Below are positions 1 through 9,138 of a DNA stretch of 64,000 nucleotides, in pieces. Origin of the DNA: Hungatella sp. UBA3048 (GTDB taxonomy: Bacteria; Bacillota; Clostridia; Lachnospirales; Lachnospiraceae); the NCBI GenBank assembly GCA_002367105.1, contig DFCS01000003.1:22635-86634 (forward strand), written 5' to 3'. The translations under genes and the position numbers were made by a program. The stretch's first letter is position 1. The number at the start of each line of letters is the position of its first letter. The notes below the pieces were generated by a model. The model saw nothing but the letters and a program-made list of their open reading frames with translations, had not been told where the DNA came from and searched no databases.

Positions 1-47
1 ACCAATCCTTTTGTTTCAATCATTCCTAATGCGTTAGTATTAGCCAT
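1..47 (-). CDS. eutM: BMC shell protein, EutM/PduA-like (5' end only)
   Basis: Only the first 15 codons are present; the gene runs off the left edge. The visible N-terminus (MANTNALGMIETKG) is the usual start of single-domain hexameric microcompartment shell proteins of the EutM/PduA/CcmK type, which tile the flat facets of the shell. A GGAGG ribosome site lies about 8 nt upstream of the ATG. It is the next gene downstream of eutE on the same strand, so it is part of the Eut operon. EutM is the likeliest name from context, but PduA-type paralogues start the same way. Confidence 0.7.
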   Translation of the reverse strand, partial: MANTNALGMIETKGL

Positions 48-106
48 TGTATCTACCTCCTAGATTATATTTTATATTGTTATCAATGTTTTTAGTTGCT
101 CTTTGC

Positions 107-1585
107 TTATTTTAGCTTTTGCAGAACACGTTCAACAAGTAAATCAATTAATTGATCCTTATTAAGCCCCAAGTCTTCAACAGCTTTCCCGCTGACATCA
201 TCAAATTTATCTTCTCCACGTATTTCATCTAATGTCCTGACGCCATAAACAACCCGGCGAAGATTAAATAAATTCTGTGGGCCAACATTATCAGAAGTAG
301 AACTTCCTCCTACCGCTCCACAACCCAGAGTCAAGGCAGGTCTAAGGTTAGTCGTCGCTCCGATTCCGCCTAAAGTAGCTGAACAGTTTATAAGCAGCCG
401 CGAAACCGGTACTTTTAAGGCAAAATCTTCTGTAATTTTATTGTTTGCTGTGTGAATAACCATCGTGTGTCCTGCGCCTTCAAAGTTTAAAATCTTGATA
501 CTTAAATCGCGGGCTTCTTCCCAGGTATTTACCGTATAGAAGGCTAATATCGGTGATAGTTTTTCCCTTGAATAAGGGGCCAGATCACCAACACGTGTTT
601 CTTCGGCAATAAGAACTTTTGCATCCTCTGGTACAGTAATACCAGCTAATTCAGCAACAACCTGCGCCGTCCTTCCAACGATCTTAGGATTCATTGTACC
701 GTTTGGCCGTAGAATATACTTTTCAAGTTTTAGTGCATCATTTTTTGATAAGAAATATCCACCTTGTCTCTTGAATTCCGAAATCACTTTTTCTCTGCTG
801 GTTTCTTCAACAATAATAGACTGTTCCGATGCGCAAATTGTACCATTATCAAATGTCTTGGATTCAAGAATAAGCTCAACTGCTTTCGGGATATCTGCAC
901 TGCGTTCTATAAATGCAGGTCCATTCCCCGGACCTACTCCAATTGCCGGTGTTCCAGAGGAATATGCTGCACGAACCATTGCAGAGCCACCAGTAGCAAG
1001 AATTAAATTCGTATTTTCATTTTTCATTAATTCATTTGTTGCCTGTGTTGTTACTGTTGTAATCACGCTAACAGCACCATCCGGTAATCCAACGCTTTTT
1101 CCTGCTTCATTTATGATGCGGACTGTTTCCCTGATACAATTTAATGCACTTGGATGAGGTGAAAATACAATCGCATTTCCTGCCTTAATGCTTATGAGTG
1201 CCTTGTAGATCACAGTTGATGTCGGATTCGTTGAAGGAATAAGGCCTGCAACGACTCCAACGGGAACAGCGACTTCCATATATTTTGCTTCTGTATTATT
1301 TGTGATTATACCTACTGTCTTCATATCTTTTATTGAGTTTAATAAATCTCTTGATGCAAAGGCATTTTTAAGGACTTTGTCCTGCCATTTTCCAAACCCT
1401 GTTTCTTCTTGTGCCATTTTAGCCAGCTTCAAACGATTGTCAAAAGCTGCTTTTGCCATAGCCTTACATATGGTGTCAATTTCTTCTTGAGATAATCTGG
1501 CTATTTCTATTTGCGCTTCTTTTGCTTTCTTCAGTAAATCCCTGGTTTCCTGAACTGAAACAAGATCTTTATCAATCAATCCCAT
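107..1585 (-). CDS. eutE: Acetaldehyde dehydrogenase (CoA-acylating), EutE
   Basis: Aldehyde-dehydrogenase-superfamily enzyme of 492 aa that oxidises acetaldehyde to acetyl-CoA with NAD and CoA inside the Eut shell. The catalytic cysteine is visible at about residue 251 in DNGTICASEQS, and a GSAMVRAAYSSGTPAIGVGPG segment matches the nucleotide-binding part of acylating dehydrogenases. I chose the ATG at 1585, not the upstream in-frame one at 1618, because AAGGAG sits 9 nt before it and the protein then begins MGLIDKDL. The start overlaps the end of the preceding shell gene by 14 nt, suggesting coupled translation. The last 20 residues form a charged amphipathic helix (LNKDQLIDLLVERVLQKLK) after a linker, which could be an encapsulation peptide; that is inference. 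Confidence 0.93.
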   Translation of the reverse strand: MGLIDKDLVSVQETRDLLKKAKEAQIEIARLSQEEIDTICKAMAKAAFDNRLKLAKMAQEETGFGKWQDKVLKNAFASRDLLNSIKDMKTVGIITNNTEAKYMEVAVPVGVVAGLIPSTNPTSTVIYKALISIKAGNAIVFSPHPSALNCIRETVRIINEAGKSVGLPDGAVSVITTVTTQATNELMKNENTNLILATGGSAMVRAAYSSGTPAIGVGPGNGPAFIERSADIPKAVELILESKTFDNGTICASEQSIIVEETSREKVISEFKRQGGYFLSKNDALKLEKYILRPNGTMNPKIVGRTAQVVAELAGITVPEDAKVLIAEETRVGDLAPYSREKLSPILAFYTVNTWEEARDLSIKILNFEGAGHTMVIHTANNKITEDFALKVPVSRLLINCSATLGGIGATTNLRPALTLGCGAVGGSSTSDNVGPQNLFNLRRVVYGVRTLDEIRGEDKFDDVSGKAVEDLGLNKDQLIDLLVERVLQKLK

Positions 1586-2093
1586 TATGCTTAACTCCTT
1601 TATCCAGCAATGTTTCAATAAGCACTGCTTTGTTAGCAGATCTTATTTCTGACTTCTTTATGGTAGAAAGATTTGATTTATATGCAAGCGAACGTAAATC
1701 GGTCACTCTCATTTTTTCCAGCTGTTCTTTCTCAAAGGATGAATCCACATCTTTCTCTAATTCTTCTACTATCGGTTGATTTGATTCATTTGAAGCCAAA
1801 GGATTATCTTCCTTTTTACCAAATGATTTCATCAACATCTGCTCAACTTGGTCATCCAAGCGTGGGATAACATGACTGCTGATTAGACAATTCTTATTTG
1901 CCACAGCAACTTCACCTGCCTTAATTGCTGCTTTTACTGCCGCAATATCTCCAATAATATGAATTGTTGACAATCCTCCACGGATTGTTTCACTTCCAAG
2001 CAGAATTACATTTGCCTCCTTTACAGCTGCATCTGCTGCCAGGATTGCTCCTAATTTTCCACGCACTTCTATTAAACCTAAAGCTTTAGCCAT
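1572..2093 (-). CDS. BMC shell protein with C-terminal Rho-N/SAP-like domain (EutK-like)
   Basis: A 173-aa protein with two parts. Residues 1-90 are a BMC domain (MAKALGLIEVRGKLGAILAA, then GLSTIHIIGDIAAVKAAIKAG), the hexameric shell fold. After an acidic Glu/Ser/Asn linker, residues 125-170 (EKMRVTDLRSLAYKSNLS, then IKKSEIRSANKAVLIETLL) look like the small helical Rho-N/SAP module often used to bind nucleic acid. E. coli EutK also couples one BMC domain to a C-terminal DNA-binding-like domain, so this is probably its counterpart with a different tail. It lies between eutL and eutE in the operon. The shell assignment is firm; nucleic-acid binding is inference from the tail's pattern. Confidence 0.8.
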   Translation of the reverse strand: MAKALGLIEVRGKLGAILAADAAVKEANVILLGSETIRGGLSTIHIIGDIAAVKAAIKAGEVAVANKNCLISSHVIPRLDDQVEQMLMKSFGKKEDNPLASNESNQPIVEELEKDVDSSFEKEQLEKMRVTDLRSLAYKSNLSTIKKSEIRSANKAVLIETLLDKGVKHNGID

Positions 2094-2104
2094 ATTAATG
2101 CCGC

Positions 2105-2758
2105 CTAATAACTAGCTGGGTTGTCAGCAACGGCTTCTACAGCTTTTGCAAATGATTCACATGCTGATCGGCAAGCAGATTGAGACCCTGTCAGTAATGC
2201 TCCTGCAAAGTTTGTTTCAGACGGCGGCCCATAAAATACACTCATTTTTACATCGGCAGCTTTCAAAGCAGCATCGATGGCTACCATTGCTTCAAGCGGT
2301 GGTGCTATTAAATAAGCAATGGCTTCTCCTTCTTTCACATTTGCTCCTTTTGAAAGATAAGACCCGGTTCTCGATACACAATGGGCAAAATAAACGATTG
2401 AGTTATCATCATTCGCACTATAAAAGCTGGCTTCATTATTTATTACTTCAATCGCGCGATCCAGGCCACTTCGTACCTCTGCCGGACTTGGGCCGGCTAA
2501 AATACCGATAACTTCTCCTGCTAATTTTGTAGAAGCATTCGCAGCTCCGGCATACATACTTCTTGCATATACAACTGCTACATCGGATGCCTTCGTGGCT
2601 TCATCCAATGCCACGTAGGTTACATCATCAGAATCAGAAGTAATAATCCCCAGACTTTTTTGATTTGATGCTAATTTTAATTCCTTTGCCAATCCATCAT
2701 CAACATTTGGAATGATTTTTACACTTAAAACATTTGCACCTAATCGTTCGTTTTTCAT
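2105..2758 (-). CDS. eutL: Ethanolamine microcompartment shell protein EutL
   Basis: A 217-aa tandem-BMC-domain protein of the EutL type, which forms pseudohexameric trimers with a gated central pore in the shell. Recognisable features are the N-terminal LGANVLSVKIIPNVDDGLAKEL, the AGEVIGILAGPSPAEVRSGL segment ending the first domain, YFAHCVSRTGSYLSKGANV in the second, and the ending GALLTGSQSACRSACESFAKAV. Length matches E. coli EutL (about 219 aa). An AAGGAGG ribosome site precedes the ATG. It follows eutC and precedes the BMC plus Rho-N-like shell gene by 11 nt, so all are translated from one transcript. Confidence 0.95.
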   Translation of the reverse strand: MKNERLGANVLSVKIIPNVDDGLAKELKLASNQKSLGIITSDSDDVTYVALDEATKASDVAVVYARSMYAGAANASTKLAGEVIGILAGPSPAEVRSGLDRAIEVINNEASFYSANDDNSIVYFAHCVSRTGSYLSKGANVKEGEAIAYLIAPPLEAMVAIDAALKAADVKMSVFYGPPSETNFAGALLTGSQSACRSACESFAKAVEAVADNPASY

Positions 2759-2789
2759 TAGGAAACCTCCTTTTTAAATCAAACGGTTT

Positions 2790-3695
2790 TTATTTTTCTT
2801 TCAAATCTAATCCAGATACCTTTTTATCTAACATTCTCTTGATAATTTCAGCAATATATGCTCCTGCTTCTACTGCCGGGGTTCCTTGTCTGTGAATATT
2901 GGAAACGACTGTCCTTCTTGCTTCCGGCATACCAATGGTTGGTTTATAAGCGATATACGCACTCATAGATTCTGCTGTAACAAGGCCTGGTCTTTCTCCG
3001 ATAAAAAGACAGACGACCTCAGCTCCTGTTGCTTCACCAATTGGATCCATAGCCGGGACGCGGCAATGTTTTATAAAAACAACCTGTCCAAATTCAAGTC
3101 CAAACATCTTGAGTCCTTGTTGCAAAGAAGGTAAAACATCTCTGATATTTGCCTCGATTGCTGCTGAACTTAAACCATCACCAACAATAACCTGAACTTT
3201 CTGATTTGGTTTCACCGCATTTTTTATAGTATTTATTGCTTCATTTGAAAACTTACGGCCTAAGTCCGGACGTGTAACATATTCGTCTTTATCCTTGCAT
3301 TCTGTAGCTACCTCTACAAATCCCATCTCTTTAATTAAATCTTCATTCACATAGGAGAATACGGCATCCTGGGCAGCAGCATGGTCAGCACGGAATCGAA
3401 GGCTGGGCTCCGTTAAATATCTTGTACCTGTCCTCCACAAACCCAAGCGGGCCGGTGTAAAGGATTTCATCTTTAAATAGCCTTCTTTATCTGCTGCATT
3501 TGGAACTAAAAATTGCTTGCGTATGTCTACTTCTGTAATATCCGGTATAAATCCCTCTTCAATTTCGCAGGACTTGGCAGGTTGCCTTGTGCTTACGGCT
3601 GCTTCTTTTGATGGAGCATTAATCACTGGCGGTACTTCATTTACCATTTCATTTAAAATCGATTTAATCATTTCTTTTAAGCTTAATTCGTCCAT
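2790..3695 (-). CDS. eutC: Ethanolamine ammonia-lyase small subunit EutC
   Basis: Light chain (301 aa) of adenosylcobalamin-dependent ethanolamine ammonia-lyase, which with EutB splits ethanolamine into acetaldehyde and ammonia. The core RLGLWRTGTRYLTEPSLRFR, VIVGDGLSSAAIEANIRDVL and GERPGLVTAESMSAYI segments are typical and contribute to cobalamin binding. The first 18 residues (MDELSLKEMIKSILNEMV) form a short amphipathic helix before a low-complexity linker, matching the N-terminal encapsulation peptide known from enteric EutC. The start codon overlaps the eutB stop as TAATG, so the two subunits are translationally coupled for equal supply. Confidence 0.97.
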   Translation of the reverse strand: MDELSLKEMIKSILNEMVNEVPPVINAPSKEAAVSTRQPAKSCEIEEGFIPDITEVDIRKQFLVPNAADKEGYLKMKSFTPARLGLWRTGTRYLTEPSLRFRADHAAAQDAVFSYVNEDLIKEMGFVEVATECKDKDEYVTRPDLGRKFSNEAINTIKNAVKPNQKVQVIVGDGLSSAAIEANIRDVLPSLQQGLKMFGLEFGQVVFIKHCRVPAMDPIGEATGAEVVCLFIGERPGLVTAESMSAYIAYKPTIGMPEARRTVVSNIHRQGTPAVEAGAYIAEIIKRMLDKKVSGLDLKEK

Positions 3696-5074
3696 TAGTT
3701 ATCCCTCCTCTGCTTCAAAAATACAGATGCATCGCCAGCTTTGGAAGTTAAATGTCCATTTTCGCTGAACCCCATTTTTTCTAACCATTGGTCAAATTCT
3801 TTTATTGTCCGTTTATTTAATAATTCTCTAATGGAAGCACCTTCCTGGTACCCTGTGGTTTGATAATTTAACATAATATCATCACCATTTGGAATAGACA
3901 TAATAAAGTTAACACCAGCTGTTGCAAGTAACACTGTTAAGTTTTCAGCATCATTTTGATCTGCCTTCATATGGTTCGTGTAACAAACATCGCACCCCAT
4001 AGAAATACCAGTTAATTTACCCATAAAATGATCCTCCAGACCTGCACGGATCACCTGCTTGGAGTCATACAAATACTCTGGTCCAATAAATCCAACAACC
4101 GTATTAACAAGGAATGGATCAAAATATTTTGCAAATCCATAACATCTGGCTTCCATGGTCAGCTGATCTACACCATTATGAGCATCGGAAGAAAGCTCAG
4201 AACCTTGTCCTGTCTCAAAGTACATTACATTTGGTCCAACTGCCGTACCTAGCTTCAAAGCCATATCCTTTGCTTCTGAAAGCATCTTAGCCGTAATTCC
4301 AAAAGCTGTATTTCCTTTTTCAGAGCCTGCAATCGATTGGAATACCAATCCGGTTGGTGCTCCCTGCTCCATTGCTTCCATCTGAGTGGCTACGTGAGCT
4401 AAAACAACATGCTGTGTTGGTATTTCCCACTCATTAATAAAATCATTGAATTTATGAAGAATGCGTTTTACACTTTCTGTTGTGTCATCTACCGGGTTCA
4501 GGCCTATGACTGCATCACCCGATCCCATAGACAGACCTTCCATAACGGAAGCCATGATACCATCCACATTGTCAGTCGTATGATTTGGCTGAAGACGGGT
4601 TGAAAAAGTTCCCGGGATACCAATTGTCGTATTTGCAGTCTTAGTTACTATGATCTTCTGAGCCCCTACTATTAAATCCAGGTTGGACATAATTTTAGCA
4701 ACTGCTGCAACCATTTCAGAAGTTAAACCATTTGATATACGATGAATGTCATAGTTAGTCGTTTTACAATCTAAAATCCATTCTCTTAATTCAGCCACTG
4801 TCCAATTTTTAATCTTTTCATAAGTTCTAAGATTCACATGATCAATAATAATTCGCGTTACCTCATCCTTTTCATATGGCACAGCTGGGTTGTTAAATAA
4901 ATCCGAAAGCGTTAAGTGTGACAAAACAACTTTCGCTGCAACTCTTTCTTCCGCGCTGCCTGCTGCAACTCCAGCTAATTTATCTCCCGATTTTTCTTCA
5001 TTTGCCTTCCCCATAACTTCCATTACAGATGAAAATTGATAGGTTTTGCCAAAAAGTTTTGTTTTTAAAATCAT
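3695..5074 (-). CDS. eutB: Ethanolamine ammonia-lyase large subunit EutB
   Basis: Catalytic heavy chain (459 aa, close to the usual 453) of ethanolamine ammonia-lyase, forming the TIM barrel that binds substrate and the upper face of coenzyme B12. Family landmarks include MILKTKLFGKTYQFSSVMEV at the start, AGVAAGSAEERVAAKVVLS, TIGIPGTFSTRLQPNHTTDN, DAVIGLNPVDDTTESV, FETGQGSELSSDAHNGVDQ and GCDVCYTNHMKADQND. No defect is visible. It sits 19 nt after eutA and is coupled to eutC by a TAATG overlap. The enzyme needs adenosylcobalamin, consistent with the adenosyltransferase gene in the same operon. Confidence 0.98.
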   Translation of the reverse strand: MILKTKLFGKTYQFSSVMEVMGKANEEKSGDKLAGVAAGSAEERVAAKVVLSHLTLSDLFNNPAVPYEKDEVTRIIIDHVNLRTYEKIKNWTVAELREWILDCKTTNYDIHRISNGLTSEMVAAVAKIMSNLDLIVGAQKIIVTKTANTTIGIPGTFSTRLQPNHTTDNVDGIMASVMEGLSMGSGDAVIGLNPVDDTTESVKRILHKFNDFINEWEIPTQHVVLAHVATQMEAMEQGAPTGLVFQSIAGSEKGNTAFGITAKMLSEAKDMALKLGTAVGPNVMYFETGQGSELSSDAHNGVDQLTMEARCYGFAKYFDPFLVNTVVGFIGPEYLYDSKQVIRAGLEDHFMGKLTGISMGCDVCYTNHMKADQNDAENLTVLLATAGVNFIMSIPNGDDIMLNYQTTGYQEGASIRELLNKRTIKEFDQWLEKMGFSENGHLTSKAGDASVFLKQRRDN

Positions 5075-5093
5075 TGTACAACTCCTTTTATCA

Positions 5094-6524
5094 TTAATTA
5101 AATACTAATGTCTTTACGATTACTGGTAAAACAGAGCCTTCTGCAATCGGCATTCCGATATCGATATAATCTCCATTTCGTACATGAACACTATCAATAC
5201 ATACAAAAGGATAATCTTTTGGAAGTTGTGCATAAAGGCTGTGACCTAATGCCTTTGCCATATCTTCTTTTACTATAATAACAAGCGGCAATTTCTCCTT
5301 AATTAATAAATCTAACCCTTTTATCATTTCTTTTGCCAGGCCTTGAATGAACTGGAAGGAAGGACTATGTGCACCTTCTATCCCTAATCCAATCGTTTGT
5401 ACTTCTCCATCTACCATAAACCACTTTACTTTTTCTTCAATAATACTCCCTAAATTCCCACTATTACTGGCGCTTTCATCATCTTTCGATAACTGTAAGA
5501 TGGGGATATTCTTAAGTGGAAGTATATCCTCTTTATAGGTGATCGTACTCCCGGAAACATCAGTGGTGTGTGATCCTGCTCCTACGACTGTTGCACGAAT
5601 CGTTTCTACCGTTGGAATCAGCTTAAGGGCAGTCATAAGAAGGGAACCGCTTATTTTCTTACCTAACAAAAGTCCAATATCACCATATTCAAACGGATTT
5701 TGCAAATTTTCTTTTGTAATACCATCTGCTACGCCTCCCGAAAATGATATACATTTTATTTGAAGCTTAGTGTTCAATGGTTTGTTGGTTATCAGCAAGT
5801 CAAAATAAGGACTCTTATTCCCTAATCCAATGCTATTTTCCAGTACTTGTACAAATATATCTAAAAGTTTATCTAATTCCTTAAGATTAATCTTTTCATT
5901 TAGATGTATTTCTAAAGCTTCACTTTTAATGATTTCTTTCACTTTGGGTGAAATATAGCGAATGATTTCATTTGTATCCACCTTGATCAAGCGGCCTCCA
6001 ATATCAAAGCAGGCCGTATCCTCAACATCTCCATCGTGAAATACTACTAAATTTGTGGTCCCGCCTCCTATATCAAAATTTACCGCTGTTGTGTACTGGC
6101 TTTCAGAATAGGAATAAGTCCCTGCTCCTTTCCCGGCGATAATACTCTCTAAATCAGGACCAGCCGTTGCCACAACAAAATCTCCGGCAAAACCACTTAA
6201 AGCTTTAGCAACCGCCTGGGCATTCTCCTTTCTGACTGTTTCCCCAGTTATAATGACAGCACCAGTCTGAATATCTGATTTTGTAATACCTGCTTTTTTG
6301 TATTGCTGCTCTACAAATGCTTTTATACCATCGGAATCTATCAGATTGTTTTCTAATATAGGAGTAAAGATAATATCGCTCTTAAATATCACCTTTTTAT
6401 CCTTAATGGAAACCCTGGGAATTGTAAAAACTGATGCTATATTTTCAATTGAAAGTTCTGATAAAATTAATTGTGTTGTTGATGTTCCTATATCAATACC
6501 AACGCTTAATAAAGTTTCAGTCAT
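5094..6524 (-). CDS. eutA: Ethanolamine ammonia-lyase reactivating factor EutA
   Basis: A 476-aa actin/Hsp70-fold ATPase that swaps damaged cobalamin out of inactivated EutBC. The phosphate-1 loop is visible at the N-terminus (SVGIDIGTSTTQLILSEL), and further ATPase signatures follow (NFDIGGGTTNLVVFHDGD, ISFSGGVADG, ATVVGAGSHTTDVSGSTI). The C-terminal part (VDSVHVRNGDYIDIGMPI after a cysteine) is also typical of EutA. It lies directly upstream of eutB, the conserved arrangement. Complete and unremarkable in length. Confidence 0.95.
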   Translation of the reverse strand: MTETLLSVGIDIGTSTTQLILSELSIENIASVFTIPRVSIKDKKVIFKSDIIFTPILENNLIDSDGIKAFVEQQYKKAGITKSDIQTGAVIITGETVRKENAQAVAKALSGFAGDFVVATAGPDLESIIAGKGAGTYSYSESQYTTAVNFDIGGGTTNLVVFHDGDVEDTACFDIGGRLIKVDTNEIIRYISPKVKEIIKSEALEIHLNEKINLKELDKLLDIFVQVLENSIGLGNKSPYFDLLITNKPLNTKLQIKCISFSGGVADGITKENLQNPFEYGDIGLLLGKKISGSLLMTALKLIPTVETIRATVVGAGSHTTDVSGSTITYKEDILPLKNIPILQLSKDDESASNSGNLGSIIEEKVKWFMVDGEVQTIGLGIEGAHSPSFQFIQGLAKEMIKGLDLLIKEKLPLVIIVKEDMAKALGHSLYAQLPKDYPFVCIDSVHVRNGDYIDIGMPIAEGSVLPVIVKTLVFN

Positions 6525-6552
6525 CTTATCTACTCCCTTTAAATATGTTTCA

Positions 6553-6897
6553 TTAAGTGCTAGATAAAGGTACGACAGTAAAATCCAAAAGACTTTCCAT
6601 GGTTTCTAAAATGTTTTCTAAAGCAATCTTAACCGAGGAAACATCCCCAATGATTACCACTGCACCAGAAAATCTGTCAACAAAACCAATTTCAACTTCA
6701 GCGGCTTTAGTTGCTATATCGACAACGATAATCGATGCTTCACTGGGTGTGATAGTTAAAATACCGACTGCTTCATTTCCGGATTGTGCTATTCCCACCT
6801 TTTGATATAGTTCTGAATCAGGTTTTGCAATAACATGTGCAACGGTGATTTGTTTACCAGGAACATATTCCTGTATAATTCTCTCATTTACCTCCAA
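6553..6897 (-). CDS. eutS: BMC shell protein, EutS/PduU-like (second copy)
   Basis: A 114-aa circularly permuted single-BMC-domain shell protein of the EutS/PduU type, the bent hexamers thought to sit at shell edges. The hallmark segments are VPGKQITVAHVIAKPD near the N-terminus, GILTITPSEASIIVVDIATKA and IGFVDRFSGAVVIIGDVSSV. A second, clearly different EutS lies at 9139-9483, at the front of the operon. This copy has an Ala/Ser-rich SLLDFTVVPLSST ending. Having two EutS paralogues suggests either mixed edges or one copy serving a different shell region. Confidence 0.9.
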   Translation of the reverse strand: MEVNERIIQEYVPGKQITVAHVIAKPDSELYQKVGIAQSGNEAVGILTITPSEASIIVVDIATKAAEVEIGFVDRFSGAVVIIGDVSSVKIALENILETMESLLDFTVVPLSST

Positions 6898-6921
6898 GTA
6901 ATCACCTCATTTAATCATAAT

Positions 6922-8061
6922 TTATTTAAATGATTTCCCTAGAACACTAATGATATCCTCTTTCGTTGGAACAATCGGGTTTGTTGCTGTACAACGATCT
7001 GCAAGAGCAGCTTCTGCTATTACATTTTTATCTGCTTCGAATTGTTCCTTGTTCACTCCCCATTCAGAAAGACTCTTTGGAATGGAAAGTGTCTTTTCAA
7101 GTGCCAGGATTGCGTTCACTAAACTTCGTACACCCATTTGTGCATTTCCTGCATTTAATCCTAAGAATTTAGCAATTTCTGCATAACGATTTGCTACCGG
7201 GGAAGTGTTTTTACGGTAATCTCCTTCCATAACTCCTGCATTATAACGAATAATATTTGGTAACAAGATACCATTTATTCTTCCATGGGGAATATGCCAA
7301 CGTGCTCCTGCTGCATGTGCAATACCATGGTTCAGCCCTAATGATGCTACGTTAAAGGCCATTCCAGCCATTGTTGATGCCATATGCATTTTTTCACGTG
7401 CTGCTTTATCATCTCCATCTTTATAAGCTCTTTCTAAATAAGTGAATACATAGCATATGGCTTTTTCACTTAAGGCATCAGAGATATCATTGGCACTGGT
7501 GGAAACATAAGCTTCTATCGCATGAGTAAGAACATCTATTCCCGTATCAGCAGTTTGCTTAGGTGGTAAACCTGCAACAAGGCCAGAATCTAAAATAGCT
7601 TCATCTGGCAATATTTGATCTGTAATCAAAGGATATTTTGTTCCCTTTTCAGCGTCAGTGATAATCGAAAAATTCGTGACCTCTGAACCCGTTCCACTTG
7701 TCGTAGGAATCGTGACAAAACGTAACCCACGAAATCTATCCGTCAATTTACCAAAATAGAGCATAGCCTTTGCTGCATCAATCGCAGAGCCACCGCCTAT
7801 TGCTAATAATATTGTGGCTGAAAAACCTTTGCTGGATTCTAACCCGGCAACAATGTTATCAATTGGGGGATCTGGAATAACATCAGAAAACACCATTGTT
7901 TCAGTGCTGCTGTCAATATAACTTTTGATATGGGAAAGTAACTCTGATGAAGCAATAAAAGAATCTGTTACTATCAAAATCTTTTCATTCTTGAAATCAG
8001 ATAATCGTTTCAGGCTTTCGTCGCCAACGTACAATGTTGTTCCAAATCTTATTTCCTGCAT
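6922..8061 (-). CDS. eutG: Iron-containing alcohol dehydrogenase, EutG-like
   Basis: A 379-aa group III (iron-dependent) alcohol dehydrogenase. In a Eut compartment it reduces acetaldehyde to ethanol, regenerating NAD for EutE. Seen in the sequence are the NAD-binding LAIGGGSAIDAAKAM, IPTTSGTGSEVTNFSII, and the metal-ligand region GIDVLTHAIEAYVST, LGLNHGIAHAAGARWHIPHG. Length fits EutG/PduQ and the related butanol dehydrogenases. The next gene in the operon starts 24 nt downstream. The substrate assignment rests on operon context; the fold and cofactor class are clear. Confidence 0.88.
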   Translation of the reverse strand: MQEIRFGTTLYVGDESLKRLSDFKNEKILIVTDSFIASSELLSHIKSYIDSSTETMVFSDVIPDPPIDNIVAGLESSKGFSATILLAIGGGSAIDAAKAMLYFGKLTDRFRGLRFVTIPTTSGTGSEVTNFSIITDAEKGTKYPLITDQILPDEAILDSGLVAGLPPKQTADTGIDVLTHAIEAYVSTSANDISDALSEKAICYVFTYLERAYKDGDDKAAREKMHMASTMAGMAFNVASLGLNHGIAHAAGARWHIPHGRINGILLPNIIRYNAGVMEGDYRKNTSPVANRYAEIAKFLGLNAGNAQMGVRSLVNAILALEKTLSIPKSLSEWGVNKEQFEADKNVIAEAALADRCTATNPIVPTKEDIISVLGKSFK

Positions 8062-8101
8062 AGCATACTCCTCCTTTCTTAAAAAAAATCATTAAATAGT
8101 T

Positions 8102-8680
8102 TTATAAATCTTCTTTTTTCAAATCTATATGGAATACCTTTCCACTTCTTTCATAAAGCACATCTTTTATGCCTTCATTTACATTGGCAACACGTGCTAC
8201 GGAAAAGAAGTAATCGGATAAGCGATTAACAAATATCAATACTTCCTCATTCATATCATTCGTCCATTGGAACGTTACGATCTCTCTTTCTGCTCTCCTG
8301 GCAATTGTTCTGCAAATATGCAAAATACTCGCTGCTTGTGAGCCGCCTGGCAAAATAAAAGACTCCACTTCCGGAGGAATATCTACATGGGCATCAATAC
8401 ATTTTTCAATCCACTCCGTTAAAGCAGGTGTAACCCGGTACGTTCCTTTTCCTTTCGGCGTTGCCAAATCATTGCCGCAATCAAATAAACAATGTTGGAT
8501 CTGCGTTAATTCCTTTTTCAAAGAATCATTGTTTTTTATAAGTGTAATCGCATAACCTACAAAACTATTTAATTCATCGATGGTTCCATATGCTTTAATG
8601 CGTTCACTATCTTTTGCCAATTGGATACCGCCGATTATCCTAGTATATCCTTTGTCGCCTGTTCTAGTATAAATTTGCAA
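8102..8680 (-). CDS. pduO: Cob(I)alamin adenosyltransferase, PduO type
   Basis: A 192-aa PduO-family ATP:cob(I)alamin adenosyltransferase that makes adenosylcobalamin for EutBC; it replaces the unrelated EutT found in enteric eut operons. Signatures are IYTRTGDKGYTRIIGG at the N-terminus, KAYGTIDELNSFVGYAI, and the CRTIARRAEREIVTF helix. I place the start at a TTG at 8680: it gives the conserved MQIYTRTGDKG start and has a perfect AAGGAGG 9 nt upstream, with the eutP stop lying between them. An in-frame ATG at 8710 has no such site and would overlap eutP. Confidence 0.93.
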   Translation of the reverse strand: MQIYTRTGDKGYTRIIGGIQLAKDSERIKAYGTIDELNSFVGYAITLIKNNDSLKKELTQIQHCLFDCGNDLATPKGKGTYRVTPALTEWIEKCIDAHVDIPPEVESFILPGGSQAASILHICRTIARRAEREIVTFQWTNDMNEEVLIFVNRLSDYFFSVARVANVNEGIKDVLYERSGKVFHIDLKKEDL

Positions 8681-8684
8681 ATTA

Positions 8685-9122
8685 TTATTCCTCCTTAGAA
8701 AGATAAGCAATCAACTCTGCCACTCCTTTATCTTCAACAGCAGAGAGTCGGAAAATTTTCTCAACACCTGCTAATTTTAATCGTTTCTCCGCATTTATAA
8801 TGGCCTCTTCGTTTGATGCCAGATCTATCTTTGTAATAATACCTATACATGGTTTTGTGAAATTTTGTGCAAAATATGGCGAAAATGTCTGGCTTTGCTC
8901 TGTCACGTTACAAACGAATCCAATGATATCGGAACTGGCAGCCATCATTTGTAACGCGCTATAGAATCTTCTATGCAATACAAACTCACCCGGAGTGTCA
9001 ATCATCTGTGAATAGAATTCAACTGATTGTGTTTTTTTATATTTAATGATCTCACCTTGAATCCTTTGGCAAAGGGTGGTTTTCCCACTTCCAACGGATC
9101 CAATTAACATGATTTTCATCAT
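8685..9122 (-). CDS. eutP: EutP/PduV-family P-loop GTPase-like protein
   Basis: A 145-aa P-loop protein of the EutP/PduV family, small GTPase-like proteins (some reported to have acetate-kinase activity) found in Eut and Pdu operons. The Walker A motif GSVGSGKTT is at residues 8-16, a switch-like DTPGEFVLHRRFY follows, and TKIDLAS matches the base-specificity NKxD/TKxD motif. I used the ATG at 9122, which begins MMKIMLIG; an upstream in-frame ATG would add 20 atypical residues and overlap eutS. It sits 16 nt after eutS and 4 nt before the adenosyltransferase. Confidence 0.88.
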   Translation of the reverse strand: MMKIMLIGSVGSGKTTLCQRIQGEIIKYKKTQSVEFYSQMIDTPGEFVLHRRFYSALQMMAASSDIIGFVCNVTEQSQTFSPYFAQNFTKPCIGIITKIDLASNEEAIINAEKRLKLAGVEKIFRLSAVEDKGVAELIAYLSKEE

Positions 9123-9138
9123 TTTCAATACCTGCCTA

